Below are positions 36,833-45,820 of a stretch of 64,000 nt of DNA, one piece after another. The position numbers and the translations under genes are program-made. Every line of letters begins with the position of its first letter. Position 1 is the stretch's first letter. The DNA lies in contig NZ_AP020337.1 of NCBI RefSeq assembly GCF_009176725.1, forward strand, positions 2,418,001 to 2,482,000. Reading direction: 5' to 3'. This DNA is from Pseudomonas sp. KUIN-1 (GTDB lineage Bacteria; Pseudomonadota; Gammaproteobacteria; Pseudomonadales; Pseudomonadaceae). The notes under the pieces are model-generated. The model was not told where the DNA came from. It ran no database searches and saw only the letters and a program-made list of their open reading frames with translations.

Positions 36833-37648
36833 TCAGATCGCGCGAGCCAAAATGGATTGCGCGCGACCAATGACCGGCGCATCGACCATTTGCCCATCCA
36901 GCACGAAAACGCCTTCACCTGAACGAGCGGCTTCGATAATGCGTTGCGCCCACTGCAATTCTTCCTGGCTTGGTTTTAGCGCCTGATGAATGATTGCGAC
37001 TTGGGTTGGATGGATACACAGCGCGCCACCAAAGCCCATGTCGCGTGCAAAATGAACCGCGCGTAGTAGCCCAGCGGTGTCCTGGAACGACGGAAATACC
37101 CCATCCAACGCTGGAGCGAGCGCTGCAACCCGGGTGGCGAGCAAAACGGCGTAGCGCGCATGGCTAAGGATTTCTTCGGCGGCAGGGCTGCCAGTAGTCA
37201 GGTTCAGGTCCAGACCCAGATCCAGACTACCGAACGACAACCGCTCAACGCCTTGAGTGCCGGCAATTTCGTTGAGTGCTGACAAGCCCTTCGCGCTCTC
37301 GATGATTGGCCAAATCGGTTTTTCGGTACCGGCAGCTGTGGTGACCTGTTTCGCGCTTTCTGCTTTGGGCAGCAGAATTCCGATAACGCCAGCGTGGCGT
37401 CGGCAAAGATCCAGGTCCGCAACATGCGCCCAGTGATCCGGGGCATTCACTCGGACCAGAATTCGTGCATCCGGGGCTTCGCTCAGAAATGCGTCGAGGT
37501 TATCCCTCGCCTGCTCCTTGAGGTTTTCTTGCACGGCATCTTCCAAGTCAACGATGACCCGATCCGCCCCGGTGGCAATAGCTTTTGAGATGCGCTCTGG
37601 TCGAGTGGCCGGCACAAACAGGGCGGAGCGAACAAGTGATTTGCTCAT
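36833..37648 (-). CDS. CitE-like HpcH/HpaI family CoA-ester lyase
   Basis: A 271-residue TIM-barrel protein. MSKSLVRSALFVPATRPERI is the standard CitE start; DRVIVDLEDAVQENLKEQAR has the metal Asp/Glu, ILVRVNAPD the active Arg, WPIIESAKGLSALNEIA the Glu, and ERLSFGSLDLGLDLN the second Asp; CIHPTQVAIIHQAL ends it. Such single lyases cleave malyl-, methylmalyl- or citramalyl-CoA. It overlaps the hydratase gene by four bases, so hydration and cleavage are coupled, as in itaconate degradation, where a citramalyl-CoA lyase gives acetyl-CoA and pyruvate. Confidence 0.87.
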   Translation of the reverse strand: MSKSLVRSALFVPATRPERISKAIATGADRVIVDLEDAVQENLKEQARDNLDAFLSEAPDARILVRVNAPDHWAHVADLDLCRRHAGVIGILLPKAESAKQVTTAAGTEKPIWPIIESAKGLSALNEIAGTQGVERLSFGSLDLGLDLNLTTGSPAAEEILSHARYAVLLATRVAALAPALDGVFPSFQDTAGLLRAVHFARDMGFGGALCIHPTQVAIIHQALKPSQEELQWAQRIIEAARSGEGVFVLDGQMVDAPVIGRAQSILARAI

Positions 37649-38490
37649 GGCGTTGCTCCATTGCTGAACTCGATCTCTCCGATCTGTGCAGTGCCGTCCT
37701 GATTGCCAGCCCAGACCTGTGCCTTGCCGTTTTCGATTAGACGTCCGCCCACCTCGAAAGGCTTAGGCGAAATCAGAGGTCGTACTCCGCGGAATGCGAA
37801 ACGCTCCAGACGCGCAGCTGGATGCGCTTTGGTAAAGGCACGCAAATTCAACGTGGCGATCAATGGACCATGTACCACCAGCCCCGGATAACCTTCGGTC
37901 TCTGTCACATACGGCCAGTCATAGTGAATACGATGACCATTGAAGGTCACTGCGGAATAGCGAAACAGCAGGGTTGGAGTGGGTTCTATCCGTTCCTGCC
38001 ATTGGCCTTCAGGTAACGTTTCGGTACCGTTCAGTTTGGGCGGGGAAGCTTCACGGTAAACAATGTCCTGATCGTCTTGAAGGGCGCGTTTGCCGTCCTG
38101 GAAAAACTCATGGCGTACTGTGACGAACAATAAGGAACCCGTGCGACCGTGCTTCTCCTCGACGTTGAGGATGGTCGATACACAGGTCACTTCAGCATCC
38201 ACTCTTAATGGCTGGAAAAACTCAATTCGGCTTCCCGCCCACATGCGATTGTGGTTATGGGCCGGCGGCAAAAATCCCCCCAGCGCTGGATGGCCGTCCG
38301 GCCCCAGTTCGCTGGCACCCACCGGCTCCTGAAAAAATGCCCAGTGCCACAGGGGCGGCAGCGGCTCACCGGGTTTTGGTGCCGACTCGCCCAATGTCGC
38401 GGCAATGCGTCTGACCAGAGTGAAACTGATCCGGTCCTGGCTTTCCTGACGTCGTCCAATCCAGGCGGAAAAATCGGAACTGTTGCTCAT
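37645..38490 (-). CDS. MaoC/FAS1-like CoA-ester hydratase (mesaconyl/itaconyl-CoA hydratase-like)
   Basis: A 281-residue double-hotdog protein of the HTD2/mesaconyl-C4-CoA hydratase kind. N-terminal FAS1-like half: LPPLWHWAFFQEPVGASELGPDG, GGFLPPAHNHNRMWAGSRIEFFQPL. C-terminal MaoC-like half: LLFRYSAVTFNGHRIHYDWPYV with the catalytic Asn/His/Asp, then GLVVHGPLIATLNL. Related enzymes hydrate mesaconyl-C4-CoA or itaconyl-CoA. It sits between etfA and the lyase gene, which fits a route unsaturated acyl-CoA to hydroxyacyl-CoA to two small acids. The precise substrate is not shown by the sequence. Confidence 0.85.
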   Translation of the reverse strand: MSNSSDFSAWIGRRQESQDRISFTLVRRIAATLGESAPKPGEPLPPLWHWAFFQEPVGASELGPDGHPALGGFLPPAHNHNRMWAGSRIEFFQPLRVDAEVTCVSTILNVEEKHGRTGSLLFVTVRHEFFQDGKRALQDDQDIVYREASPPKLNGTETLPEGQWQERIEPTPTLLFRYSAVTFNGHRIHYDWPYVTETEGYPGLVVHGPLIATLNLRAFTKAHPAARLERFAFRGVRPLISPKPFEVGGRLIENGKAQVWAGNQDGTAQIGEIEFSNGATP

Positions 38491-38515
38491 ATTCTTTGCT
38501 CCAGTCGGTCAGTGA

Positions 38516-39445
38516 TCAAGCCAGGGTGGCCATTTCTGGAATCGCTTCAAAAAGATCCGCCACCAGGCCGTAATCGGCCACCTGGAAGATCGGTGCTTCT
38601 TCGTCCTTGTTGATCGCAACGATCACTTTGGAGTCTTTCATGCCGGCCAGGTGCTGGATCGCGCCGGAGATACCGACGGCGATGTACAGCTGTGGCGCAA
38701 CGATCTTGCCGGTCTGGCCGACCTGCATGTCGTTCGGTACGAAACCTGCGTCGACCGCTGCACGGGAAGCACCGACGGCAGCGCCCAGCTTGTCGGCCAG
38801 GGCGTACAGGTGTTTGAAGTTGTCGCCGTTCTGCATGCCGCGGCCGCCGGAAACGACGATCTTGGCAGCGGTCAGCTCAGGACGATCGGACTTGGCCAGC
38901 TCTTCGCTGACGAAGCTGGAAGTGCCGGCGTTGTGAGCAGCAGCAACCGCTTCAACAGCAGCCGAACCACCTTCAGCGGCAACCGGGTCGAAACCGGTTG
39001 CACGCACGGTGATCACTTTGATCGCAGCGGTCGATTGCACAGTAGCGATGGCGTTACCGGCGTAGATCGGACGCTTGAAGGTGTCAGCGCTTTCTACCGA
39101 GATGATCTCGGAAATCTGGTCAACGTCCAGCTGGGCGGCAACGCGCGGCAGGATGTTTTTGCCGTTGGAAGTGGCGGCAGCCAGGATGTGGCTGTAACCA
39201 GCGCCCAGTTCGGCTACCAGCGGAGCAACGTTTTCCGGCAGCTGATGCGCGTAGGCAGCATTGTCAGCGTTCAGGACTTTGCTCACGCCTGCGATTTTCG
39301 CGGCGGCTTCAGCCACGGCGCCAGCACCCTGGCCGGCAACCAGAACGTGGATGTCGCCGCCGATTTTGGCAGCGGCAGCCACGGTGTTCAGGGTGGCCGG
39401 AGCCAGCACTTTGTTGTCGTGTTCAGCAATAACCAAGATAGTCAT
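38516..39445 (-). CDS. etfA: Electron transfer flavoprotein alpha subunit (island copy)
   Basis: A 309-residue Etf[21 protein letters not shown] at the start; the FAD-binding C-terminal half shows [68 protein letters not shown] and [20 protein letters not shown]. With EtfB it carries electrons from acyl-CoA dehydrogenases to the ETF:quinone oxidoreductase. The codon use is more strongly biased than that of its island neighbours, closer to highly expressed core genes. Confidence 0.95.
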   Translation of the reverse strand: MTILVIAEHDNKVLAPATLNTVAAAAKIGGDIHVLVAGQGAGAVAEAAAKIAGVSKVLNADNAAYAHQLPENVAPLVAELGAGYSHILAAATSNGKNILPRVAAQLDVDQISEIISVESADTFKRPIYAGNAIATVQSTAAIKVITVRATGFDPVAAEGGSAAVEAVAAAHNAGTSSFVSEELAKSDRPELTAAKIVVSGGRGMQNGDNFKHLYALADKLGAAVGASRAAVDAGFVPNDMQVGQTGKIVAPQLYIAVGISGAIQHLAGMKDSKVIVAINKDEEAPIFQVADYGLVADLFEAIPEMATLA

Positions 39446-40195
39446 TTAGATTACCTTCGCTTCGTTTTTCAGTTTCTCGACCAGTTCAGCCACCGACTTG
39501 ACCTTGATGCCCGCGCTGCGTGCAGCCGGCGCTTCGACTTTCAGGGTCTTGTTGGTGGAGGCGGTGGAAACGCCCAAAGCGTCCGGAGTCAGCGTCTCGA
39601 GAGGCTTCTTCTTGGCTTTCATGATGTTTGGCAGGGACGCATAGCGCGGCTCGTTCAAACGCAGGTCGGTGGTGACGATCGCTGGCAACTTCAGGGAGAC
39701 AGTCTGCGCGCCGCCGTCGATTTCGCGGGTCACGGCAACGCTGTCGCCGGAAACTTCGACTTTCGAGGCGAAAGTGCCCTGACCGTAGCCGCTCAGTGCA
39801 GCGAGCATCTGGCCGGTCTGGTTGTTGTCGCTGTCGATGGCCTGTTTGCCCAGGATCACCAGCTGAGGCTGTTCCTTGTCGACCACGGCCTTGAGCAGCT
39901 TGGCCACGGCCAGGGAAGTCAGGTCTTCAGCGGATTCGACGAGGATGGCGCGGTCGGCACCCAGAGCCAGTGCGGTACGCAGCTGTTCCTGAGCGGTGGA
40001 CGGGCCGATGGAGACGACGACGATTTCAGTCGCAACGCCTTTTTCTTTCAGGCGTACGGCTTCTTCCACTGCGATTTCGCAGAACGGGTTCATCGACATC
40101 TTGACGTTGGCGAGGTCTACGCCGGAATTGTCCGCCTTGACGCGAACCTTGACGTTGTAGTCGACCACTCGTTTCACAGCTACCAGCATTTTCAT
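39446..40195 (-). CDS. etfB: Electron transfer flavoprotein beta subunit (island copy)
   Basis: A 249-residue EtfB ([73 protein letters not shown] with the AMP/Lys region and the loop [15 protein letters not shown] that contacts acyl-CoA dehydrogenases). It precedes etfA without a gap and lies beside an acyl-CoA dehydrogenase whose electrons it should take. Confidence 0.95.
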   Translation of the reverse strand: MKMLVAVKRVVDYNVKVRVKADNSGVDLANVKMSMNPFCEIAVEEAVRLKEKGVATEIVVVSIGPSTAQEQLRTALALGADRAILVESAEDLTSLAVAKLLKAVVDKEQPQLVILGKQAIDSDNNQTGQMLAALSGYGQGTFASKVEVSGDSVAVTREIDGGAQTVSLKLPAIVTTDLRLNEPRYASLPNIMKAKKKPLETLTPDALGVSTASTNKTLKVEAPAARSAGIKVKSVAELVEKLKNEAKVI

Positions 40196-40258
40196 TGGGC
40201 AGTGTTCTCTCGAAAAACTTTGATCGTTGCAGGCAGGCTTTTTATTTTCAGCTGAAGG

Positions 40259-41461
40259 CTAAATCGCCCCGGCTACGCGCATTTGTTCAATACGGTCTGT
40301 ACCCAGCCCCAGTTCCCTGAGCACCTGTTCGGTGTGCTGACCTAAACCCGGTACGGCATCCATACGTGGCTCGAACGCGCTGTTGCTGCCGGGAGGTATC
40401 AAGCTCGGAACGGTACCGGCGGAGGTTTCGACTTCCCGCCAGCGATCACGCGCCTGAAGTTGCGGATGGTCCCAAACACCTTGCATGTCATTGACCCGAG
40501 CATTAGCAATTTGCGCATGCTCCAACCGATCAAACACGGCATCGAAATTGAGTGTGGAGAACGATTCAACGATGAGTGCCCGCAGCGCCTGGCGGTTTTC
40601 GACGCGCTTGAAGTTGGCAGAGAAACGTTCGTCTTTCGCCAGTTCAGGAGTAAGCAGTACCTTGTCGCAAAACAGCTGCCACTCACGCTCGTTCTGCAAC
40701 CCCAGCATGACTGTGGTGCCGTCACCGATGGGGAAGGGACCATAGGGGTAAATTGTGGCGTGCGCGGCGCCGGCGCGAGGGGGAGGGGGAGAGCCGTCGT
40801 ACGCGTAGTACATCGGGTAGTTCATCCACTCGACCAGGCTTTCCAGCATGGACACATCGAGGTGGCTGCCTTCGCCAGTGCGTCCACGCAACAGCAAGGC
40901 AGACAGAATTCCGGTGTAGGCGTACATGCCGGCCGCGATGTCAGCAATCGAGCAACCGGCCTTGGCCATTTCGTCTTCACCCGGTCCGCCGGTGACCGAC
41001 AGGAAACCGCCTTCGCTCTGGATCAACAGGTCATAGGCTTTTTTCTTTTCATACGGGCCGCCTGCGCCGTAGCCTGAAATGTCACAAACGATCAGGCGCG
41101 GAAACCGCTGATGCAAAGCCTCAAATGAAAGTCCCATTCGTGCTGCGGCACCCGGCGCCAGGTTCTGCACCAGGACATCGGCAGTGGCCAGCAAGCTGTC
41201 CAGCACCTCGGTGGCCGAATCTTGTTTCAGATCGAGGGTCAGGCTTTCTTTCGAGCGATTGGTCCAGACGAAGTGCGAGGCGAGACCGTTGACGCGTTGG
41301 TCGTACCCTCTGGCGAAATCACCGGTGCCTGGGCGTTCGACCTTGATCACACGCGCGCCAAGATCGGCCAATTGTCGGGTGCAGAAGGGCGCTGCAATCG
41401 CATGCTCAAGGCTGACGACGGTAACGCCATCGAGCGGACGGATGCCTTTGGGTTGGCTCAT
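40259..41461 (-). CDS. Class III CoA-transferase (CaiB/BaiF family)
   Basis: A 400-residue protein: PLDGVTVVSLEHAIAAPFCTRQLADLGARVIKVERPGTGDFAR, NRSKESLTLDLK, QNLAPGAAARMGLS, IVCDISGYGAGGPYEKKKAYDLLIQ with the catalytic Asp of the family, then EGSHLDVSMLESLVEWM. Members move CoA between free acids, often succinyl-CoA to a dicarboxylic acid. The ATG at 41461 starts at the homologous MSQPKG; an in-frame ATG 21 bases upstream is less likely. In the island it would activate the acid for the dehydrogenase and hydratase steps, as Ict does for itaconate. Confidence 0.9.
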   Translation of the reverse strand: MSQPKGIRPLDGVTVVSLEHAIAAPFCTRQLADLGARVIKVERPGTGDFARGYDQRVNGLASHFVWTNRSKESLTLDLKQDSATEVLDSLLATADVLVQNLAPGAAARMGLSFEALHQRFPRLIVCDISGYGAGGPYEKKKAYDLLIQSEGGFLSVTGGPGEDEMAKAGCSIADIAAGMYAYTGILSALLLRGRTGEGSHLDVSMLESLVEWMNYPMYYAYDGSPPPPRAGAAHATIYPYGPFPIGDGTTVMLGLQNEREWQLFCDKVLLTPELAKDERFSANFKRVENRQALRALIVESFSTLNFDAVFDRLEHAQIANARVNDMQGVWDHPQLQARDRWREVETSAGTVPSLIPPGSNSAFEPRMDAVPGLGQHTEQVLRELGLGTDRIEQMRVAGAI

Positions 41462-41535
41462 GATTATTATCTCTCTTGTCATGGCTCCCCAGTCGCGTCT
41501 GCTTGGGCCGACGCACTGGGCTATACGCTTATTCC

Positions 41536-42699
41536 TTAAAAGGAGCGCGGCAGTTCGAGCAGGTGTTCGGCAACGTACGACAGGATCAGATTGGTGGAGA
41601 TGGGAGCAACCTGATACAGACGGGTTTCACGGAATTTGCGCTCGACGTCGTACTCGCAGGCAAAACCAAAACCGCCGTGGGTCTGCAAGCACGCATTGGC
41701 GGCTTCCCACGAGGCTTTCGCCGCCAGGTACTTGGCCATATTGGCACTGGCCCCGGCGTTGATACCGCTGTCGTATTCCTCGCAAGCACGCCAGCGCATC
41801 AGGTCAGCCGCTTCGATTTCAATGTGTGCTTCAGCGATGGGGAACTGAACGCCCTGGTTCTGCCCGATAGGGCGTCCGAACACGACGCGATCACGCGCAT
41901 AGGCGCTGGCTTTTTCGATAAACCAGCGACCGTCACCAATGCATTCGGCTGCGATCAGTGTGCGCTCGGCGTTCAGTCCGTCCAGAATGTAGCGGAAACC
42001 TTTGCCTTCCTCGCCGATGAGGCTATCGGCAGGAATTTCCAGGTTGTCGAAGAACAGCTCGTTGGTTTCGTGATTGACCATGTTGGCGATCGGCTGCACG
42101 GTCATGCCGTTGCCAATGGCCTCGCGTAGATCGACGAGAAAGATCGACATACCTTCGGATTTTTTCTTCACGTCGGTCAAAGGCGTGGTACGCGCCAGCA
42201 AGATCATCAGATCGGAGTGCTGGACGCGCGAGATCCAGACCTTCTGCCCGTTGATCACATACTTGTCACCTTTGCGCACGGCGGTGGTCTTTATCTTTGT
42301 AGTGTCGGTACCGGTAGTGGGTTCGGTGACGCCCATCGATTGCAGGCGCAATTCGCCGCTGGCCAGTTTCGGCAGGTAGTAGCTTTTCTGCGCCTCGCTG
42401 CCGTGTCGTAGCAGGGTGAACATGTTGTACATCTGGCCGTGCACGGTGCCGGAATTACCGCCGCAGCGGTTCACTTCTTCCAGGATTACCGAGGCCTCAG
42501 CCAACCCGAGGCCGGAGCCACCATATTCGACAGGGATCATCGCTGCCAGCCAACCTGCGTCGGTCAGTGCCTTGACGAAGGTTTCCGGAAAGCCTTTTTC
42601 TTCGTCGACTTTGCGCCAGTAAGCCGCATCGAATTCAGCGCACAGAGCGCGTACGCCCTCGCGGATGGCATTGAGTTCTTCAGAGTTACGGTCAGTCAT
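41536..42699 (-). CDS. Acyl-CoA dehydrogenase
   Basis: A 387-residue FAD-dependent acyl-CoA dehydrogenase: PVEYGGSGLGLAEASVILEE, QSMGVTEPTTGTDTTKIKTTA (first signature), VINGQKVWISRVQHSDLMI, RDRVVFGRPIGQNQGVQFPIA and CLQTHGGFGFACEYDVERKFRETRL (second signature). The catalytic Glu position of the family is hard to assign by eye. GAGGAG precedes the ATG at 42699. It probably oxidises the acyl-CoA made by the neighbouring CoA-transferase, with EtfBA as acceptor. A similar gene lies in the P. aeruginosa itaconate operon, but substrate is unknown here. Confidence 0.9.
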   Translation of the reverse strand: MTDRNSEELNAIREGVRALCAEFDAAYWRKVDEEKGFPETFVKALTDAGWLAAMIPVEYGGSGLGLAEASVILEEVNRCGGNSGTVHGQMYNMFTLLRHGSEAQKSYYLPKLASGELRLQSMGVTEPTTGTDTTKIKTTAVRKGDKYVINGQKVWISRVQHSDLMILLARTTPLTDVKKKSEGMSIFLVDLREAIGNGMTVQPIANMVNHETNELFFDNLEIPADSLIGEEGKGFRYILDGLNAERTLIAAECIGDGRWFIEKASAYARDRVVFGRPIGQNQGVQFPIAEAHIEIEAADLMRWRACEEYDSGINAGASANMAKYLAAKASWEAANACLQTHGGFGFACEYDVERKFRETRLYQVAPISTNLILSYVAEHLLELPRSF

Positions 42700-42765
42700 T
42701 TTTATTCTCCTCAACGCGTCACGCACGGTAACTGCCCTGCGTGACCGGGGCCGAGCAAAGAGCAA

Positions 42766-43362
42766 TCAGATCGGGTTGAAACCCAAGGCGGCACGAAAGC
42801 GATTCTTGACGTAATGACCATCGCGCGGCGGCAGCACCCGGGGCGGGTTCTCCGCTTTGATCTTTATCGTCGCGAGCTTGACGCCGTCGCGGCTCGCAAA
42901 GCGCTCGCGCAAGTTATGTACGCCTTCCATGTCGCGGATCTCATCGGTCCAACTGAAGCCGCAAGTTTTCGCCACCTGGTCCAGGGAAATACCAAAGCCG
43001 GCGTGGCTGACTTGCATGCCGGTTTCACCAAAGTGACCGTTATCCAGCACAGCGATGGTCAGGTTGGCAGGCTTCTGCAGTGCCACCGTGGCCAGTGCGC
43101 CGAATCCCATGAGCAACTCGCCGTCACCGGTGACCACCACCACCGACTTGTCTGGCTGCGCATTCGCCAGGCCCAGGCCCACAGTGATTGCGCTGCCCAT
43201 GGCGGCCCAGAGGTAATAATTCAGATCGTTGTCACCGGCGGCCATCACGTCATAGGACGCGGAGCCCAGCCCCGTCACGACCAGCACGTCTTTGCGGTCG
43301 GCCAGTAAGGCCTTGACCACTTCGCGGCGGCACAGAGTGTGGTTTGCGCTTACTTGACCCAT
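42766..43362 (-). CDS. TPP-dependent 2-oxoacid decarboxylase, TPP-binding (beta/PP) subunit
   Basis: A 198-residue protein equal to the C-terminal third of TPP enzymes. VVTGLGSASYDVM, YLWAAMGSAITVGLGLA, then the TPP/Mg motif VVTGDGELLMGFGALATVALQKPANLTIAVLDN (GDG ... N) and GFGISLDQVAKTCGF. It resembles the ComE subunit of sulfopyruvate decarboxylase and phosphonopyruvate-type decarboxylases. The upstream gene supplies the PYR half and overlaps it by 13 bases. The pair should turn a 2-oxo acid into an aldehyde; the substrate is not known. Confidence 0.85.
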   Translation of the reverse strand: MGQVSANHTLCRREVVKALLADRKDVLVVTGLGSASYDVMAAGDNDLNYYLWAAMGSAITVGLGLANAQPDKSVVVVTGDGELLMGFGALATVALQKPANLTIAVLDNGHFGETGMQVSHAGFGISLDQVAKTCGFSWTDEIRDMEGVHNLRERFASRDGVKLATIKIKAENPPRVLPPRDGHYVKNRFRAALGFNPI

Positions 43363-43889
43363 TTCTTTTCTCCAATCAGGCGCTGGCCGAGCAGCAGGGC
43401 AGTGGACGAATCACCGTTGAAGGCCATGGTCGCGGCACCGTGCAGCAACGGGGCGACGTCTTCCGGGACGTCCGCGCGCCAGGTCATCACTTTCATCAGA
43501 TTCAGGGAGGCTTCTGTGGCCTGGCCCATCGGGTTCTGCCACGCGTTGAATTCGGCCCAGTCGCCGCGCATTGTGACCACCATCAACAGCGGAAAGCCTG
43601 CGCAGACTTGCAGAGCGAGAGTGTTGATGCAGTTACCGACTCCGCTGGATTGCATCAGGAGGGCACCACGCTCTCCACCAAGCCATGCGCCGGCGAGATA
43701 GCCGATGCCTTCTTCCTCGGTGGTGAGGACAACGGCCTTGATGTCCGGGTCCGCATACGACATGCGGATCGCCGCCGAGTGGCCTGCATCCGGTACGAAG
43801 ACCACGTGTTTGACGTCGTGGGCCTTGAGCACGCGGAACACGTCCTCTTGCCAATTCTGTCCCACGGTGTGTTCAGCTTCTGTTGACAT
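43350..43889 (-). CDS. TPP-dependent 2-oxoacid decarboxylase, PYR (alpha) subunit
   Basis: A 179-residue protein matching the N-terminal pyrimidine-binding domain of TPP enzymes: DVFRVLKAHDVKHVVFVPDAGHSAAI, VVLTTEEEGIGYLAGAWLGGERGALLMQSSGVGN with the cofactor-activating Glu, INTLALQVCAGFPLLMVVTMRGDWAEFNAWQ. Like ComD of sulfopyruvate decarboxylase it lacks the other domains. First gene of the leftward operon; a LysR-type site lies about 90 bases upstream. Confidence 0.85.
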   Translation of the reverse strand: MSTEAEHTVGQNWQEDVFRVLKAHDVKHVVFVPDAGHSAAIRMSYADPDIKAVVLTTEEEGIGYLAGAWLGGERGALLMQSSGVGNCINTLALQVCAGFPLLMVVTMRGDWAEFNAWQNPMGQATEASLNLMKVMTWRADVPEDVAPLLHGAATMAFNGDSSTALLLGQRLIGEKKWVK

Positions 43890-43976
43890 GCCAATCTCCC
43901 AAGCAGTGCTGCTTTTGTGTTTTCACCCATTCTGGGAGGGATGGAGGAGAAGGACGACTACCGTTTTTGTCTTTGA

Positions 43977-44000
43977 GATATGCCCATTTTGTATAGCTAG
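43977..44000. promoter_or_regulatory. LysR-type regulatory site, copy A
   Basis: Contains GATATGCCCATTTTGTATAG and continues to GCTAG. It matches the site at 46146-46169 at 18 of 24 positions, in the same orientation, with GATAT, CC, TT and TATAGCT blocks equally spaced. It precedes the decarboxylase operon by 88 bases, so the island LysR protein is the likely ligand. Confidence 0.55.
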
Positions 44001-44088
44001 GGGGGAATGCGTGGCCTGTTGGGCAACGGCGATAGCCACGCATTATGGGAAGGGAAATGATTAACGCAGAGAGGGGCAGGACGTACGG

Positions 44089-44245
44089 AATCGCCTCGCG
44101 CTCCCTACGCAATGAAGCGTCATCCATAGCGTAGGCAATGCGAATGTAAGGGAAGGCCAAAAGCGCTTCCATGCACCACTGCCACATCCGCGTCGTCGAG
44201 CAGCGCCTGCGCGACATCTTTGTCGGTGTGCAGTACTCGGCCGGT
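44089..44245 (-). pseudogene. Class I aminotransferase C-terminal relic
   Basis: Read leftward, TDKDVAQALLDDADVAVVHGSAFGL joins, after a frameshift, PYIRIAYAMDDASLRREREAI. Together this is the C-terminal end of an aspartate-type aminotransferase (the usual form is VAVVPGSAFG ... PYFRISYA). A stop interrupts the first frame; no N-terminal part or PLP lysine is left. It lies upstream of the decarboxylase operon on the same strand and suggests the pathway once began with transamination of an amino acid. Confidence 0.65.
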
Positions 44246-44386
44246 ATCAAGAGGCCCGTCTTTGACTCAAGTCAGTTCAAGGATCTTGATCTGGATTGCA
44301 GGCATGGCCAAACCGGGAAAGGTAACCAAGGTTCATCAAGAGCATTCATCACAAGTAGCATCGGTATCCGCTATCCAGTGATTTTA
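44246..44386. other. Non-coding spacer
   Basis: No gene recognised between the aminotransferase relic and the terminator of the MHS permease gene. Confidence 0.4.
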
Positions 44387-44416
44387 AAAGGGCCCATGGA
44401 TCATCATGGGCCCTTT
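44387..44416 (-). terminator. Rho-independent terminator of the MHS permease gene
   Basis: AAAGGGCCCATG, six-base loop, CATGGGCCCTTT, followed leftward by TTAAAAT. Perfect 12-pair stem, 28 bases beyond the stop at 44444. Confidence 0.8.
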
Positions 44417-44443
44417 CAAAAAACCACGGTAATCGTCAGTGCC

Positions 44444-45820
44444 TCAGATCCTGGCAGCCTGCGATTTGATGCAGCCCCTCAGTCCGGTGCGTTCTTCGAT
44501 CTCACCCGAGCCGCTGATGTAACCATAGCGGGACAGGTTGGGCATTAGCGTCGCTGCGATGAACGTGATGGTTACTACGGCCGCGACGTAGAAGAAGAAA
44601 TACTCCTCAATACCCTGCGACCGAAGCGACAAGGCGACGTATTCGGCGGTGCCACCGAATGCCGCGTTGCCGACGGCATAAGGAAAGCCCACACCCAATG
44701 CACGTACCGCTGGCGGGAACAGTTCAGCTTTGACGATACCGGCAATCGGGGTGTAGAGCGACGCGATTGCCAGGCCGCCAAATACCAGCAGGAACGCTGT
44801 AAATGGACTGCTGACTGATTGCAGTGAATAGAGCAGGGGGATCACCAGTAGCATGGCCAACCCGGAAAACAACAACATATGGACCTTGATTCCGATTCGG
44901 TCGGCGAGCAGACCAAAGAGTGGCTGACAAAACATGAAACCGACCAGGGCGGCCGTCATGATGAAGCTCACCGTTTCCGGACTAAACCCCGCAGAGATCA
45001 CCAGAAATTTCTGCATGTAGGTGGTGAAGGTGTAGAAGTAAAGTGAACCGCCAATGGTAAACGCGACCACCAGTGCCACTGCGCGTTTGTGTTTGAACAT
45101 GCCACGTAGCGAGCCGGCATCTTTGCGGTTCATTTCTTTTTTTGTGGCGGTTTCATGCATCGCGCGACGCAAATGCACGACTACGATAGAACTAAAGGCG
45201 CCGATGAAAAAAGGAATTCTCCAGCCCCATTCCCGCAATTCCTCGCCGGTAAGGGTTTGTTGAAGTATGACCACGGTCATCAGGGCGAGGAGTTGGCCTG
45301 CGATGATGGTGAAGTACTGGAATGATCCATAGAAACAACGACGCCCAGGTGTCGCGATTTCACTGATGTAGGTGGCGCCGGTGCCGTACTCCGCGCCGAC
45401 TGACAGACCCTGAATCAGCCTGGCAACGACAAGCAAAACTGGCGCCGCCACACCGATGGTTTCATAGGTCGGCATGACGGCAATCAACAAGGAACCGGCG
45501 CACATCATGAACACCGAGATAATCATCGATACCTTGCGGCCGCGGGTATCAGCAATCCAGCCAAAAATCCAACCGCCGAGCGGCCGCATGAAAAAGCCGA
45601 CGGCGAAGACGCCGGCGGTTGCGAGCAACTGACTGGTGGTGTCGCCTTTGGGGAAAAACGAGCTCGCAAAATAGATGGCGGTATAGGCGTAAATGAAAAA
45701 GTCGTACCACTCCACCAGATTGCCCGAGCAGGCACCCATGATGGCTCTGACACGATTCGGACTTTTCATCTGATCGGACTTTTCAGTGTGGCGTGTTGAG
45801 TCGCTGGTTGATGCAGACAT
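44444..45820 (-). CDS. MFS metabolite:proton symporter (KgtP/ProP-like MHS family)
   Basis: A 458-residue 12-helix permease. N-terminal GACSGNLVEWYDFFIYAYTAIYFASSFFPKGD, the MFS loop FGWIADTRGRKVSM, ARLIQGLSVGAEYGTGATYISEIATPGRR and later LFGLLADRIGIK are typical of the metabolite:H+ symporter family, which takes up 2-oxoglutarate, citrate, shikimate or betaines. The ATG at 45820 begins the homologous MSAST. It is divergent from the LysR gene with a regulatory site between them. As import of an organic or oxo acid would feed the island pathway, that role is inferred. Confidence 0.88.
   Translation of the reverse strand: MSASTSDSTRHTEKSDQMKSPNRVRAIMGACSGNLVEWYDFFIYAYTAIYFASSFFPKGDTTSQLLATAGVFAVGFFMRPLGGWIFGWIADTRGRKVSMIISVFMMCAGSLLIAVMPTYETIGVAAPVLLVVARLIQGLSVGAEYGTGATYISEIATPGRRCFYGSFQYFTIIAGQLLALMTVVILQQTLTGEELREWGWRIPFFIGAFSSIVVVHLRRAMHETATKKEMNRKDAGSLRGMFKHKRAVALVVAFTIGGSLYFYTFTTYMQKFLVISAGFSPETVSFIMTAALVGFMFCQPLFGLLADRIGIKVHMLLFSGLAMLLVIPLLYSLQSVSSPFTAFLLVFGGLAIASLYTPIAGIVKAELFPPAVRALGVGFPYAVGNAAFGGTAEYVALSLRSQGIEEYFFFYVAAVVTITFIAATLMPNLSRYGYISGSGEIEERTGLRGCIKSQAARI

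Noticed and set aside
38651..40255. 534-codon open frame antisense to etfA-etfB
   Set aside because: Low-complexity Gly/Asp/Arg-rich shadow of highly biased etf genes; no ribosome site.
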